Positions 34,900 to 48,625 of a stretch of 64,000 nucleotides of DNA are shown here, piece after piece. A program made the translations under genes and the position numbers. The notes under the pieces are model-generated. The model was not told the DNA's origin and ran no database searches. It saw only the letters and a list, made by a program, of their open reading frames with translations. This DNA comes from Nepenthes gracilis (lineage: Eukaryota > Streptophyta > Magnoliopsida > Caryophyllales > Nepenthaceae): assembly GCA_033239525.1 (NCBI GenBank), contig BSYO01000024.1, positions 8,517,991 through 8,581,990 of the forward strand. Reading direction: 5' to 3'. Position 1 is the stretch's first letter; each line of letters begins with the position of its first letter.

Positions 34900-34904
34900 A
34901 TATA
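34900..34904. repeat. Target site duplication ATATA (right)
   Basis: Directly follows the right LTR end TGACA and matches 20634-20638. Confidence 0.75.
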
Positions 34905-36239
34905 CTATCAATTAATCATGTAAAAATCATGCTTTTAACTCTACTATATTTCAATAGGTACAAGGCCAACATGACATTTTTATGACATAGAACATACATA
35001 TGATATTAAATCATAAGACTTTAGTCATACTACACTGAGCATAAGATCCATAGATCAGAACATTGGTGCATCAGCTAACCCTCCAAAACTATGACATATC
35101 CTCATTTTTAGGATGCATAAAAATTTCATTTTTTTATGTTAGAACGCATATAATTTCATATCATGGATTAAGGATTATAGGAGAGGTCATAAAGATGGAT
35201 ATTTTTACAATTTGATGAGATTGTAAAAGAGATCCAGAATGATGTCAAGATAAAGACACAAGAGATGAACTTCTCATATTAGAAGGCATATAACTCTCTA
35301 GATTGATCTTTTAAAATCATGGAAGAAGGGACAACCATTTACAAAAAGGATAGAAGTTTACTTGCAAAAACAAAACGTATGATTTTTAATTGTCTCGATT
35401 GGATCTCCTTCTTCTCTTCTTCAAATGAAATCTTCTTCTTCTATCCTCAAGGTACACAGGCTCTCCCTATTTTCTCCTTTCTAGGTGAGGGCACAAATGA
35501 AAGGAATAGCATACAAGAGGCTCCTAGGTTTTTTTTATTTTCACTAGCCAGGGTTTTTTCTCTAACCTTTTCTTTCTTTTCTCTTTCTTTAAAAATCCAA
35601 ACACGGCTCTCTTACTCCCTTTTGGCTGTTGTTTTCACCCCTCAAATGCTACCTAACAATTGACAATTTTCGGGTTTAACAAGTGAGACGGGCAGCTAGG
35701 GTTTAGCTAGCAAAAATGGGGACAATTTCCTTCATTCTTTAAATATTCCTATCCAAACATAACCCTTCCATTTCTTCTCCAATTTATCAATGTAGGTTAC
35801 TCACTAAACTAACAAAGATCAGCTTCCAAATTAGCCTATTCTCCTTGCACAAGATGGTGGCCAAAGATGATTTTTGGCACTTTCGGTTTTTAGTATCCAG
35901 GGTTAGGGTTTGCTTAGAAACTAGGGTTTCACAAATTACCAATTTACCTTTCAACCTAATTTAACTTTCAAAAATATAAAAACAATCATATAACACACAA
36001 CATAAATATATAATAAGCATAATTTTCTTAAACAATTAATTCAGTCAATCATAAAAAAAATCTATAAAAAAGGGAAAAATTATCAAATTTTTCTTGGGAT
36101 AATTTGTTAAAACCAACTTCTAAGCTCACATGAATATTAGTTTTGGCTCACATGCAAATTAACAACTCTAAAAAATTATATCTGCATATTAATTTTCTTA
36201 ATTAATTATTACTTCAAATCATATATCCAATTAATCTAA
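34905..36239. other. Unassigned AT-rich sequence
   Basis: Right flank of the large element. It has a CT-rich stretch (35395-35650) with a 114-residue chance-like frame and two copies of 'agggtttagct/agggtttgctt'. It could be an old LTR, but no partner copy is recognised. Confidence 0.35.
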
Positions 36240-36977
36240 AATAAAGCATCAAAGTGTTATGGGATCAACCAAAATGTTATTGCTATGTTTGATTTTCGGG
36301 CCATAGCATGAAGGATAGTATAACCTTATAAAAAGAGATTGAGGTCTTGATTCAAAAGGGATCCCTTAAAAAGTACCTGCAAAATCTAAATGTCTTCCAA
36401 AAAAGGACCATGATGATGAAGAGCCACTCGAACAACCATGCCAAGGTACCAAAGTCATCAATATGGATTTGATAAGATTGGCAAGGACCACAACTAAGGT
36501 AGTTGGAAAAAGCATACTGTTAAGAAAACAAATAATTAGGTTTAATAACGACAATATGACTCAAAAATTTTCTCAATTATGACATTCTTATTTATCGACA
36601 CTTGTTTAAAATGAAGTCCATAGCTATCAATTGAAGTGAGTTTTTATTAATAATAAAAGTCTAAGGAATATTATTTATTTTGATATATTAATTATGATAG
36701 AGCTAAAACATCATTGATGGACTCATTGGACGAACATTTATATAGCCTGAACAATGAGATGATCCAAGTGAAAGGAATTATAAACCTTGAATTCACAATG
36801 GGAATGCATCCTTAGACTGTATCCTATTACTTAACTTTTCTGGTAGTAAACCTACCTTTAGCTTATAATATCATATTAGGCTAGCCATGTCTGGCCATTT
36901 TCACGGTAGGCACCTCCATCTTATATCTAAAACTAAAATTCAAGGTAGAACAGGATCAGAGAGGTTAGAGGAGACTA
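36240..36977 (+). pseudogene. Tat gag/protease remnant
   Basis: Plus-strand frames with many stops give pieces typical of the Tat gag end and protease: LIQKGSLKKYL (36350s), then DGLIGRTFI near 36716-36745, VKGIINLEFTMGMHP (36770-36815), YLTFLVVNLPLAYNIILG (36830-36885) and YLKLKFKVEQ (36925-36955), the block that follows the protease in Tat elements. It is cut at about 36977 by the family X LTR. Confidence 0.72.
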
Positions 36978-39804
36978 TGTGCAAGGCCCAAGTTTCTGAA
37001 TTTTGTTAATCATAATCAATCAAGTTAACATAATTAAAATTGAGATCAAATGATATAAAAAATTAGGTCACATAGTCAAATATTGAATCGGATAGCTCGT
37101 GCTTGGTGGAGGATTGAATCTGTGCATAAGGAGGCTTGATGCGTACTTGAGCCTGAGGAAACCTGACGCACGCCTAATCCACGCTCAAACCTAGAAAACA
37201 ATGACCGTGCTCTTGAAGCTCACCCGAGAGCCACTCGACTAGCCGAAAGGCAAAGAGGGGCTGCCCGATGCACGCTCGAGCCGCGGTCGAGAGCAGTAAG
37301 CTCGAGACCTTACACCTGACACAAGCCCGAGTTACACTTGAGCGTAAGGCTTTATAAATATGCACCCGGCTTAGATTTTAGTCATTTTTGTAGAGAAATT
37401 TCAGAAGAGAGAGAGCGAAGGAGAAGAGAGAGAAGGAGAGAGGAAGACATTAAACTCGATTTTGAGGTGTCCATGCTAGAATTTTAGTGAATCCAAGCCA
37501 AGGCAAGTACATTCTAAACTCCTCCTTCACTTGTTGCTGATTTTTGTTGATATCTTGGAGCATTTTCTTGTTTAAATGCTCACGTATGCCTTGAAATTCG
37601 AAGTATAGTGCTATCTTTGTCATTTTGTAACAAAATATTATGAAATTTCATGCCAAGATTCATATATCATGAATATGTATGCTGATTCTGCACTTTATGT
37701 TTCAAATATGTTCTAAAACTTTGATATTATGATCTCACATGCTTAATTTCGTGGTAACATTTTTGCATGTTTGAAATATGTATAATACATATTCTGGAGA
37801 ATCATGGAAATGTCCTGCATGTGAAGTGTAAAAGCTGATATTGTAAAATTTTGTCCACGTCGCTGATTTTCGCTATTTCTACTGAATTTTGTTGAAATTC
37901 ATGCTCTGATTTCGTACTGTAACTTATACAGGTTCTAATTTATCAAATACATGTTTTATGAAAGTTGAAATATATATATATATATATATTGGCATTTAAG
38001 GTCTAAAATTCAATATACATGCTGAAATTCTGCACTCCTGCTGATTTTCTTGATATTCTTGCTTATTTTTGAGCTTTGCATGCCTCCAATTTGTACAAGA
38101 CTATATATATATATATATATATCTTAAATTATCAAATAGATGGCTTATAAGAACTGTATATATATGTATTTGACCTGAATTTCACGTAAAATCGTACTCA
38201 CGTGCTGAAATTATGCATAAGTTGATTTTCTGCACTAAAATGATGCATTAATCAATTTTTCTGCACTACCTATTACTGAATTTTCACTGCATCAAGTTAT
38301 AAAAAATGATTATGCATGTTTAAGAAAATTACTTAAATTAAAAATTACAGAATTACCACAGAAAACTTTATAATTATATTAAAAAATGATAACCGGTTCT
38401 CCAAGGAGGTGAGAACTAAAAATTATGAAGCCAAGTGTAAAGTTTTCCTAAGTCAAATATTGAACCAAGATTATGATTTAGCAAGTGGTATATTATAGTG
38501 GTATATCGATATCTAAACCTATATAACCGCAGGTTAAGAAGTGGCATCTAGCTCCATCTATGAGTTTATATGTAGATGGCCCACCTCTGGGTCTTAAAAA
38601 TGAGCGTATGACCTTTGGTTGTGTGGGAATATACACAACCCGGATTTCGATTGTCCACTCATTTAATCGGTAAGGCCTATTGACCCTGATCCCTAAAGAA
38701 AAGTGATATTTAAATATGTTTTGATGGTTAAAATTAAGAATGAATAAGATAAGAAATTTGAAAATGCATCATATAAGTTTTCCTGTATATATTCACGTCA
38801 TTACATCCGATCTTGATCTCCATTCCTTCTGATGTATTTTTAAGTATAAAGTATGCATATTTATTGATATATATTGTGTTTTATTAAGCATTTAGTTTAC
38901 TCTCTTACTATTTTATTAACCCCCTTAGATGAGATACTCGAATCATTGTCAAGCAAACAGGATTGAGTAATCAAGCTGATATGAAGAGCTTAGTTTAGTG
39001 CTTAATTGGTATTTAATACTGTTTAATAGCTCTAAACAATGGTTAATATAGTAAATGTTAAATTTTCAGATTTAATTTTAGTTTAGACAACATTTAATAC
39101 GTTGTATCATGTTTCAGATAGCAGCTAACTATGTTCTAATTTTCGGACAGCTTAGAGTGTCGAAATAATGTATGTTAAATGTCAAATAATAGGTTGCAAG
39201 TGGATGAAATGTTCGGACAATGGTTAATGAGTCTAATAGTGTATTTTATTTGATTAAACAGTTTTAGATGATATTAGCTTATATTTTTGTTATTCAGATT
39301 GTACTATTATATGTTTTACACAACTTTAGAACGTGTTAAATGATATAATTTGGCTTCCAGGCAGATTTAGATTGTGATTATGATATATTTTAGACGATAT
39401 TTAAGTTTGAACAACAGGTTGTATCGATTTAAGATCTGTGTAGTCTTATATTATAATTTAGGTATCGTATATCCATGGGTTAGTGTTATTGATTTTAGTT
39501 TTATTCAGCCGGGTTTAATGAATGTTTATTTGCTTCCACAGATTATTATATATTTATTATTGTATTATATAGGCATCATTTTGTACTTAAAATCTGACAT
39601 TGTGTTGATTTGGGTCAGTATTGGAGCCATACAATAACATAGCACATATTTAAATCCTATATATGTCTTTATTTATTTATATTGTGGTTGGTCGAAGTAT
39701 CAACTTGAAATTCGCGTTAGAAGATTATTAAATAGTTATTTAGTTAATTAATATTGATTAAGTGTTGATATAAGTATCAGGTTATATGATGTGATACTAT
39801 GTCA
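36978..39804 (+). repeat. Family X LTR, plus orientation, inside Tat pol
   Basis: Starts TGTGCAAGGCCCAAG, parallel to 13337. It has a TATA box (TTTATAAATA, 37351-37360), a purine-rich leader (37395-37450), the conserved block at 38505-38700 and, near 39620, 'ttggagccatacaataacatag', which matches the minus strand of 119-155. From that match the end is placed at GATACTATGTCA (39804). Tat RT follows, so it is a solo LTR inserted between protease and RT. A target duplication was not found, so either end may be off by some bases. AT dinucleotide runs lie at 37971-37989 and 38102-38121. Confidence 0.68.
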
Positions 39805-39829
39805 TAAGGAGGAGTTGTTCTTAACCTAG

Positions 39830-42800
39830 ATCAACGGGTTGACTTTTTCTCAACTTATCGATAAGTTTATCTTTTGAGATGAAACATTTCTACAATAGGG
39901 TCAACTTGGTGAGACATCAATTAAAATCTCACTGGAGCATAAGGATACAAACAAATATGCCAAGATTTATGGCATAGCCTAATATACTTCCTAGGAGCAA
40001 TTCATTTATTTTTGCTTGGATATTGGCCAACATAACAAAAATTCTGATTGAAATGATTCACAAGTTGAGCATCATTCTAGCATATAAGCCGTCCCAGCAA
40101 GAAAGATAAAATTGTTTAATGGAAAAACTGGTGGCCAAACATAAGGAAGTTATGAAATTGGGTGATGTTAGTTTCAATCAAGTAGTCAAGTACCCGGACT
40201 AGCAATCTAATGTAGTCCTAGTGAACAATAGCAATGGGAAGTTGAGGACATACATCGGCTTCACAGGCATGGATAAAACATATCCGAAAGACAACATCCT
40301 ACTCTAAAGGATAGACCAATTAGTATACTCTTCATCAAGTAACAAACTATTGAACTTTATGGAAACTTACTTAGGGTACAATTAAATTCGTGTAGACACA
40401 TAAGATGAAAAAATGACCTCATTTATGATGGATCAGAACACATACTACAACAACATGATGCCCTTTGGCCAGAAATTATTAATACTAACTATTAGAGGAT
40501 GGTAAATAAGATGTCCGAGCAATAGGTCAACTACAACATAGAAGCCTCTATAGACAATATGTTGGTTAAGAGCATGTGTGCTAATGAATATATTTGAGAT
40601 TTAATAGAGATATTTGACTTACTCTGTACCTACCTAATTAGTTGAACATAACCAAATGCGTGTTTGGGGCCACTTTAAGGAAGTCATGAGTTTTGTAGTT
40701 TCTTAGCGCAGCACAAAAGCTAACATAAATAAAATCAAGGCCATTACGAATATGGAGCCACCAAAGTCAGTCAAAGATATCTAACAACTTCCCAGACAGT
40801 TAACAATGTTATTATAATTCATAGCCAAACCAACAGAGAAATATCTATCATTATTTATGGCCCTAAAAAGATCCATGACAAATGGATTCTGATGGATGGA
40901 CAAGTGTCAATAAGCCTTTTAGAATTTGCAAAATTATCAAGCACATCTACTCCTATTGAATAACCTTAAATGTGGTGAATACCTATACTTATATTTGGTC
41001 ATATTAGACATGACCCTAATTGTCATTTTGGTAGAGAAGAGCCAGGGGTCCAAAGGGTGGTGTAATATGTCAGCATGATGTTGGTTGTTTTGAAAACTCG
41101 ATATATTCAGATCAAGAAAGCTTCACGGGCTTTAGTCTATGCAGCTAAAAAACTTTAGCCCTACTTCTAGACTCACAAGATAGAGGTCTTAATAGGCCAA
41201 TTTTCAAAAAAGATACTGTAGAAGCCAAAAGTATTTAGATGTTTAATTAAGTGGTAGATTAAACTAGGTAAGTTTCACATAGAATTTCAAGCCCAATCTT
41301 TAGTCAGGCTCTTGCAAACTTTATCATTAAAACAATCACCTTGGACTCATCAAAAAGACCATAAAAAAGAACAAGCAAAATCTCCCCTCGATACAACTTT
41401 GCCTCACCGAACCCTCCAAGTAGATGGGGAATCTTGTTAGATAGACAACGGAGAAGGCGTTGACCTCCCCAAAGGGTGTGGAGCTCAAATACTTAGTTAT
41501 ATTTGAGTTATCAAGTTTTGATAATCGACAACATGCCAAGTATGAGGCTCTCTTCACCAACTTGAAGTTAGTCAGAGAGTGTTCCATAAAAAAATTTGAA
41601 TATATACGACTCTGAGCTAATAGTCAACTACGTGTTTGCCAATTTTGAATCTAACCACCCAAACCATCTAAATATCTGAGCAAGACCTAAATCGTCCTAT
41701 CATTCCTTGACTAGCACAAAGCTATCCATATCCCGCATGAAGAAAATTGGAAAGCGAATTGTGCTTTCCAAGATGGAAACTTCAAAAACCCTACAGCAAT
41801 ACACCTAGATATAAGAGAGATTTTCTAAAGACTTAGCATTGTAGAGCGGGATTAGGTTCTCCAAATATTTGATAGGATAACTTTGATGAGCCATTATTTG
41901 AAGTATCTATGGTCTGGCAAACTATTAGATAACTAACTAGAAGCTAAATGAGTAATAATTAAAAGTAAGCTGGTATGTAATCATAGGCAAATTATTATAC
42001 CACAAAAGTTACTCCAACCCACGCATGCGATATCTAACTCAGGCAAATGCTAACTACAAATTCAAAGAAGTACATCTTGACATTTGTGGGCACATTAGGA
42101 GGAATGAACCTACTAGCCTTTAGATAATGATGCAATGGTTCTTTTAGACAATAATGAAGCAATACGCCATCAAATTTATGAAGAAATACAACAATTGCTA
42201 GATCCATAGAAACATCTCAAAATAATAGCCCATGGAGTTGAAGGCCTATCAATCTCCTTGGCATTTTGTGTAATGGAGGGTAGACATCTTCGGACTATTT
42301 CCTATGGCGTCCGAGCAACACAAGTTCATTATTATTGATATCAACTGCTTCACCAAGTGAGTGGAGGTCTCCCCATTGGCAAAGATAATAGAGTGAAATG
42401 CCACATAGTCCTAATTTCAAAGCATCATCAGTCAACTTAAAATTTCAGAAGTTGTAGTCATAAAAAATAGTACTCAATTTTTCATAAAAAGATTCACAAA
42501 GTACTATCAAGGCCTCGGAATCCTCTTGTCTATTCATATATCTCACATCCATGGAAAATAGACAAACAGAAGCAACCAACTGGACAATCATCAACATGTT
42601 AAAGACTAAATTAGATAATGCTAGAGGGGTATGAGTGGATGAACTCTTGTCAATATTATTGGCATGCCAGATAACACCAAGAGAGACTACTTAGGGACAC
42701 CTATTAACTTATGCTTTAACATTGAGGCGATAATCATGGTACAAATAGGGTTGCCTAGTTATTGCATAACCAACTTTGATCAAATGCAAAATTCCCAACC

Positions 42801-43060
42801 ATTGAGGCAAAATCCAGACCTCCTAGAGAAGGTTAAGAGTGTGGCATTAATTAAAATCACAACATACCAGTAAAGGGTGGCGAGATACTACAATTTAAAA
42901 GTGAAAGTATGGGCATTCAGAATTCGGTGCCCTAGTACTAAGGAGTATTGAATATGTTGAAAAAATAGCATACAGAAATAAGTTGTACCTAGCATGGAAG
43001 AGACCCCTTCCTAGTTTGTACCATGCTTCAGAATAGGGCATTGTAAATTATGATCTTAGC
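39830..43060 (+). pseudogene. Tat pol remnant: RT, RNase H, integrase
   Basis: Heavily decayed plus-strand pol. RT pieces: LVAKHKEVMKLGDVSFNQVV (40129-40190), VVLVNNSNGKLRTYIGFT (40213-40265) and MTSFMMDQNTYYNNMMPFGQ (40412-40470). RNase H: QVDGES then GVDLPKGCGAQILSYI (41425-41505). Integrase: MASEQHKFIIIDINCFTK (42305-42358), VVVIKNSTQFFIKRFTKYYQ (42453-42510) and the end block VARYYNLKVKVW (42877-42912). Frames change often, so none of the enzymes is usable. The same Tat order is seen in reverse at 56870-60600. Confidence 0.78.
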
Positions 43061-44690
43061 TTAAAAAACTAGTCCCACAAATATAAAATATTTTTATCTC
43101 AAAAAATACTATTAATGATATTTCAACATAGGATTATAGAGGTATGCCTTACCCACTACTTTCGAATGTTTGTATGTTAGCATGTGTATTCACAAATTCA
43201 TTAATAAAATCAATCATGTTCAAAATGTGTTTAATTTTGTGTAATTGTATGTTTGTATTAAAATTTTCAAGTACCCCATCTAGAACCAGTGTTAACTTTG
43301 AGTCAAGCAGCTAGTTTATACACCTTGCCTGCCAAATGTGTTGATCTAAATAGGTAGTCACTTAAGTTGTCAATCCAAGAGGATCGCAGCGCCATCAGCA
43401 TGGTCACAATCCCAAACATACTTCAAGACTAGGGTGCTTCGAACTAAAAAGTCCAACGCCTACAAAAAAAATGTTAAAATTCAAATGGATAAAAGTTCAT
43501 TGAGACTCGACTATAAGGATAGTCACTTAACCATCGAGCCTCTGGAACACTTTGAAACATGCAAGTAGTGATAGAGCCCCCTTCATGGGCCATGCACATT
43601 TAATTATACAGTCAAGGACTAAGGTCCATATAAACCAATGACTTAGCTGGATTCCCAAGCAGCAATCAAATGATCAGTATACCAAAATGCCTCTACACTT
43701 GAGGGCTAAGAATTCATCACGCATTCGGGTGGTAGGCGTAATAAATTAGATAGACATCTATTGAGATTTGTTGAATTATCAAGTTAGTCAATGGGAATGT
43801 AAGTAGCAGCAAAGTATTTTGGTCAAATCAAAAGCCTAACTGAAAGACCTTTACATTTATAAAAGATACTACAATGTACAAAGTCTAATGTACACATAAA
43901 TATTACAATATGGGCAATGCAGGATTTGGGAGGCTCCTCACTATCAAAGCTTTCGCTCCAGGCTTTCTAGTTGACACTCAAAAAGTGGGGTGATCTCAAA
44001 AATACCGGATCCCTAAAACACTAATGGCCTAAGCATTCATCAAATTGAGGCAACTAAACGGAAAAGCAAGTACCAATAGAGAGACTAGGTTCTTGCAAGA
44101 TCAATCCCCTCATTAAAACGAGCATCATGGAGGGAATAGTCTCATTAGGGAGAAAGCTCCTCCAGAGTCTCTTAGCAAGTTGGACACTGTCAACTCATAG
44201 TTCTTTAGCAAGCATATAGTTGCTAGAGCCCATTGACCTGCCTTAATTGCCCATTCCTCAACTAGGAGGCAGAAGCTTTAAAATAAGAGGTCTTTGGCTT
44301 GGTGAGATCCTCCACAATAGCACAAGTAAGATCCTCCACAATTTGATCCCTGTCCTCAGCAGCCATGGCCCTCCTCATCAATTTAGCTAGTTCTTTTTTC
44401 ATCTCTCCTACTATACGTTTAATGATGGTGCCCTAGATGCCAAAGCCTCAGCCACATCGGGCCTAATAATAGTGCTGGACTGATAGGTTGTTTCTTACTC
44501 TAGGAACATGATCCTATTCCTAACCTGGATAAGCAAAGTTGAGGACTACACCAAGAAAAGAGTTAGCATAAATCATGTTATAGCAATGCTTGAATATAAG
44601 TTCAAGAAAAGTACAAAACTTCTTGGAGAGGAGCTGGTCCTTCTCCAACAAAAAAGTTAGACAAATGATCAATTACCTTAGGGCTAGGAG
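43061..44690. other. Tat 3' non-coding region
   Basis: No gene seen. It lies between integrase and the antisense ORF of the same element; phrases such as 'tagttgacactcaaaaagtgggg' suggest no coding. Assigned by position. Confidence 0.45.
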
Positions 44691-45913
44691 GGAATGCCTG
44701 AGGCGTGTGACTCATAGAAGGAACTGGTTGGGGAACTAGACTATATGCACTAGAAGCTCAACAAATATGAAATGATCCACTTCTCCCTAAAATTGGAGAT
44801 CCAAAAGGTACTTTGATGGTATGAACCGACAAAGGAGTAGGATCAGTAAACTCACAGGGAACTCCACACTAATGAGGAGGATCAGTTTGTACCATCAAAT
44901 CTCACTCCCACATAATGGACTTATCGAAAGCGCTGGACTCTATGGGGGCATAAAGCTGTTCCAAATAGTTAGTTCTGGCGACAGAGGGATTACATCAAGT
45001 TCCATTTCCCACAATTCATCACTCTGAGTCAATAAAGTCACCTGGCATACTGCCGTGCCAAGTGCAAGAGGACTATTTGAGCTATTATCATCAATGCCCA
45101 CTACCCTAGAGGACCTCAGCATAATCCTCTTCTCCTCTTCAAATGACGAGGTAAGATATTATCGACATAAGAGTCTCCTAGAATAACTTACCACCTGGCA
45201 TGGTACAAGGAATTGTCATTCAAGAAATCAACGGTACTACTCACCTCCCTGCTTGCTCATTGATCACCTTCTCTTTGATTTGCAAGGCCCTTTACTAACA
45301 GTGCCAATGTAGACCGCTTTCACAGTACCCCCTTACTGGATAAGGCCGAATCAATGGGTACCTTGATGAAATAGAACTGGTTTTTCTAGTCCTTCATAAA
45401 GGTAGGGCTTTGCCCACCAACCCTAAATTCTTGGCAAGGAGTCATAGAGACTCAATAGCCACCTTAAAGAAATTTAAAGACAACATAAATGATCAGGAGA
45501 AAACGAAGAAAGACAAAAAAATGGTTGATAGCCAGTATAGTACCAATAATGATACCTTGATTCAATGGAGACATTTAATTCTTGGCCATGCTATCAAAAA
45601 AGATAAACAATGCCATAAGATGCTAGACAATCTTGGGATAAAGTCAAATAATAGGAATTCTTAATGCATCCATAATCTCCATAAGTTTTTTTTCTGATAA
45701 GAAGGTGAATGTCGTTTCTTTAATAAACTTTATAAATAGTAGCAAAGCTCTCGCAATGAAATAAAGCCCTATCATTAGGTCGGGCATGACGTGGAACAAC
45801 AAGAGAATGTTATTCTTATTGTAAGTGACTATGATATTGGACAATGTAAGGACCAATATGTTGGTAACGTTGGGTGCAATGGAATCATCACATAGATGTA
45901 ATGCCCTAGACAA
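44691..45913 (-). pseudogene. Tat antisense extra ORF (first copy)
   Basis: Opposite in strand to Tat pol at 39830-43060. The frame from 45913 reads NILLLFHVMPDLMIGLYFIA and then LSEKKLMEIMDALRIPII, parallel in place to the conserved first part in 50207-49878 and 54241-54560. Further left at about 45400-45340 a broken MKDWKNQFYFIKVPID-like piece (with one stop) matches the WKDRFFYIAV block of the second copy. This layout fits the putative gypsy-type transposon domain (Pfam Transposase_28-like), known from Tat and Grande-like elements. Its role is unknown. Confidence 0.55.
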
Positions 45914-47711
45914 ATGAAGAAGATGAGGTTTGAAGCTTTCAAAGTTTTCTAATCTTTAAGGAAATGCTCTAGGAAAATGACTTTTGGTTTCAAACTAATT
46001 AGATTAAATGAACCCAAAAGTGGGTGCCAAACAAGAGAAGCTAGAAAAATCACTCAGACTAGTGAAACGATGTGCTCGATTTCTTAACAATATGTTTCAT
46101 CACAATGGCATCTCATTTTCAAAATATTGTATTCACCTTCAAAGCAATGCATTTTATCAAATTGGAACCTAATTATCAAACTGACACATTGAGTTTAGAA
46201 AGAATGGATGTCTTCCAAGGGAAGTAAATGCATCAAATGCACTAGAGCGTATCACCTCAAACTATAGAGCGCTATGAATGTGCCCCATAACATTCAATTT
46301 CTAGCCAACTAGCAATATAATTGTAATTGGGATAGCCTAGATCTAACGAAGCCTAGATGGTAGCCAAGTGCCTTGCTCAATGCTTGAATTTGACACATAT
46401 GACAATCCTAATCTAGGTAAAAATCTTCAACTGATTCAAATTTATAAGTATTAAGTAAAAAACAAGCAAGGGGGCCTAGGTTGTTAGAGGTCCAAGCTAT
46501 CAGAGTATCAGGGAACTAGATGTCTTATATTAAGAGCTTGTCCAATGGCCCACCAATCAGATGGTTGTGTTACAGTGGGTTAGCGAACGGGCGACTACAT
46601 AATTAAGTCTTAAGCAACTATGTTTGTCCAAGAGAGCATGCATATGTTCAAAAAGGATAAATTAATAGTCTAATTCATTTGTAAAGGAAAAATAAATAGA
46701 TATTTTATTAAATTTTGCCCAAAAAATTGTATAATTTACAACAACTCTAGATAAATATATCGATTTAACTTGAGACACATGGAAGAGAAAGGAAGTGAAG
46801 AGGTGGCACCAAAAGAATATTCAGTATCTTCTGATAGGTCACCATATTTACCTTTGATAGAACCTTTTGAAAGAAGTCAATGATGAAATGAGGTAACGTC
46901 ACCCTTAGAACCCAAGGCACTGCCAAAGGAACAAGTAGGTAATCTAAGTTTTAGAGAGGAATTAGTTGGCTCACAAACAGACTATAACCCCCTTCAATGC
47001 CTTAAAATAACAAGCACAAAGATCGATCATCAGTTCGAGTAGGCCTAATGACTCCTCAAGTACTAGAGAATTAGGGGAGGTGGTGTTCAAGGCTATCTAT
47101 TATTTTACTAGCCATTCCAATAGGGTATAAATCAAAAGTTATTGGACCATTGATCAGCCCCAGTCACTCAACAAGGAAATGGCAATCCAATAAGCGATGC
47201 CGTCTAAAAGAAAAGGATCAAGATGGCCCCCTATATGAAAGAAAGAAATCAAGACGATCTTCATCTTCAATCTCTTGTGAGGTGCCTTCACTGGGAAGCT
47301 CTACTCCTCGACCAACTTAAATAGATGATTCTCAAGAGAAAATTTGATCAAAAAAGCCCCTAAGACTTTAATAGTAAAGGAAGTTAAGAGGCGTGGTCTA
47401 AAAAAAACTTAAAACTAAGCATGTCCTTTCATAGGCAAAGGAAAAAGTCATAAATGTAATGTTTCAAGAAGCAAACCTAACCCGTTATAACTCAATCTTA
47501 TAGCTGCCATGCGAATATGATGCTGAAAATCTTTGTAACAAAGATCAATCAATGCAAAGTGAATGAATGACATGAAAACCAAGACTTGGCAATGCGACAA
47601 ACCAATTTCTTCTTTAAGGAGCACTAATTTTAAATCAAGGGAAAAGCTAATGTAGAGGATCCTATTTACATTCTCAAAGCCTAATTTTGGACTTCAAAGT
47701 TAGAGGGCCAG
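45914..47711. other. Tat 3' region up to the LTR
   Basis: No convincing frame. It ends with AAAGTTAGAGGGCCAG directly before TGTTGGG, which fits a polypurine tract next to a plus-strand 3' LTR. Confidence 0.45.
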
Positions 47712-48625
47712 TGTTGGGTCTAGTTAAAAATTAATTTGTTCCTCACCCATCATCCTGACCCATGGATGCAATGAAAATTCCAAATTACTAAACACGAGGT
47801 CAACAGGCATTGACCTAAGAGCACACAGCCCAAAAAGGAGCCTCATGAGCAAATTCTAGCCATAATCTAAGTAACTTACGCCAATTGGCTTGGTTGCTAG
47901 GTGATAGAGAATTTCAGTGCCAAGGCATAGTCTTTGATATGGTTAAGGCTAATCTAGAGGTAATAGTTGAAGGGGGGTTCAAGATGTTTTATTAAGTAGC
48001 CAACTCTCCATATTTAGCCAAAATTCAACATCTTTAGCTAATAATCTATTAAAAATGCACATTAATCCATGATCTCCACAATCTAACATGAGGGACCTCT
48101 TCCCATGACTTATAATTTTGAACGTGCATGATGGTAGCCTAAAATAACGACAAGCAATCCCTTACTTCTAGATTATGACTTGTAAACCCACTATGAAAAG
48201 GATTGCACATGTAATGGCTTCACACATCTATAGATACCAACCTCCTTTACCTTGGGAAGAGCATCTAATGATCTCTCAATCAAAGTATCTTGCACTCTTA
48301 CAACAACTGAAATAAAGACCATTAGAACATCCGATCACCTGTTGATCAGAGCATCTTGAACTCTAAGGTTCAATCCTGTATTACTCAATCTATACAAAAG
48401 AAGTCCGAAACTTTTCTTCTAAAACATCTCATTCTCTCAAAAAAAAAAAAAAAAATTCTCTTGGGCTCTAGACCTCCAATTCTCTCTATATCTCTCTCTC
48501 TATATATATCTCTCCATTCTTGACCTATTTGTTCAGTTCTCTGTTAACTTTAGTACCGAAGGATAATAAGGGGAGTTAATCTCAAATTCTTTGAAACTCT
48601 TATTTTGATATGTGGTGTATAAGAT
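47712..48625 (+). repeat. Probable 3' LTR of the first Tat element
   Basis: Starts TGTTGGGTCTAG after a purine tract. Its second half ('actttagtaccgaaggataat', then 'gtggtgtataagatttggg') resembles 52497-52580, which closes the LTR of the second Tat copy. It includes a poly-A run (48439-48455) and a CT/TA microsatellite (48482-48520). The right end is approximate. Confidence 0.5.

Noticed and set aside
35319..35663. 114-codon frame with Ser/Phe-rich sequence
   Set aside because: Low-complexity CT-rich translation without a family match or conserved copy.
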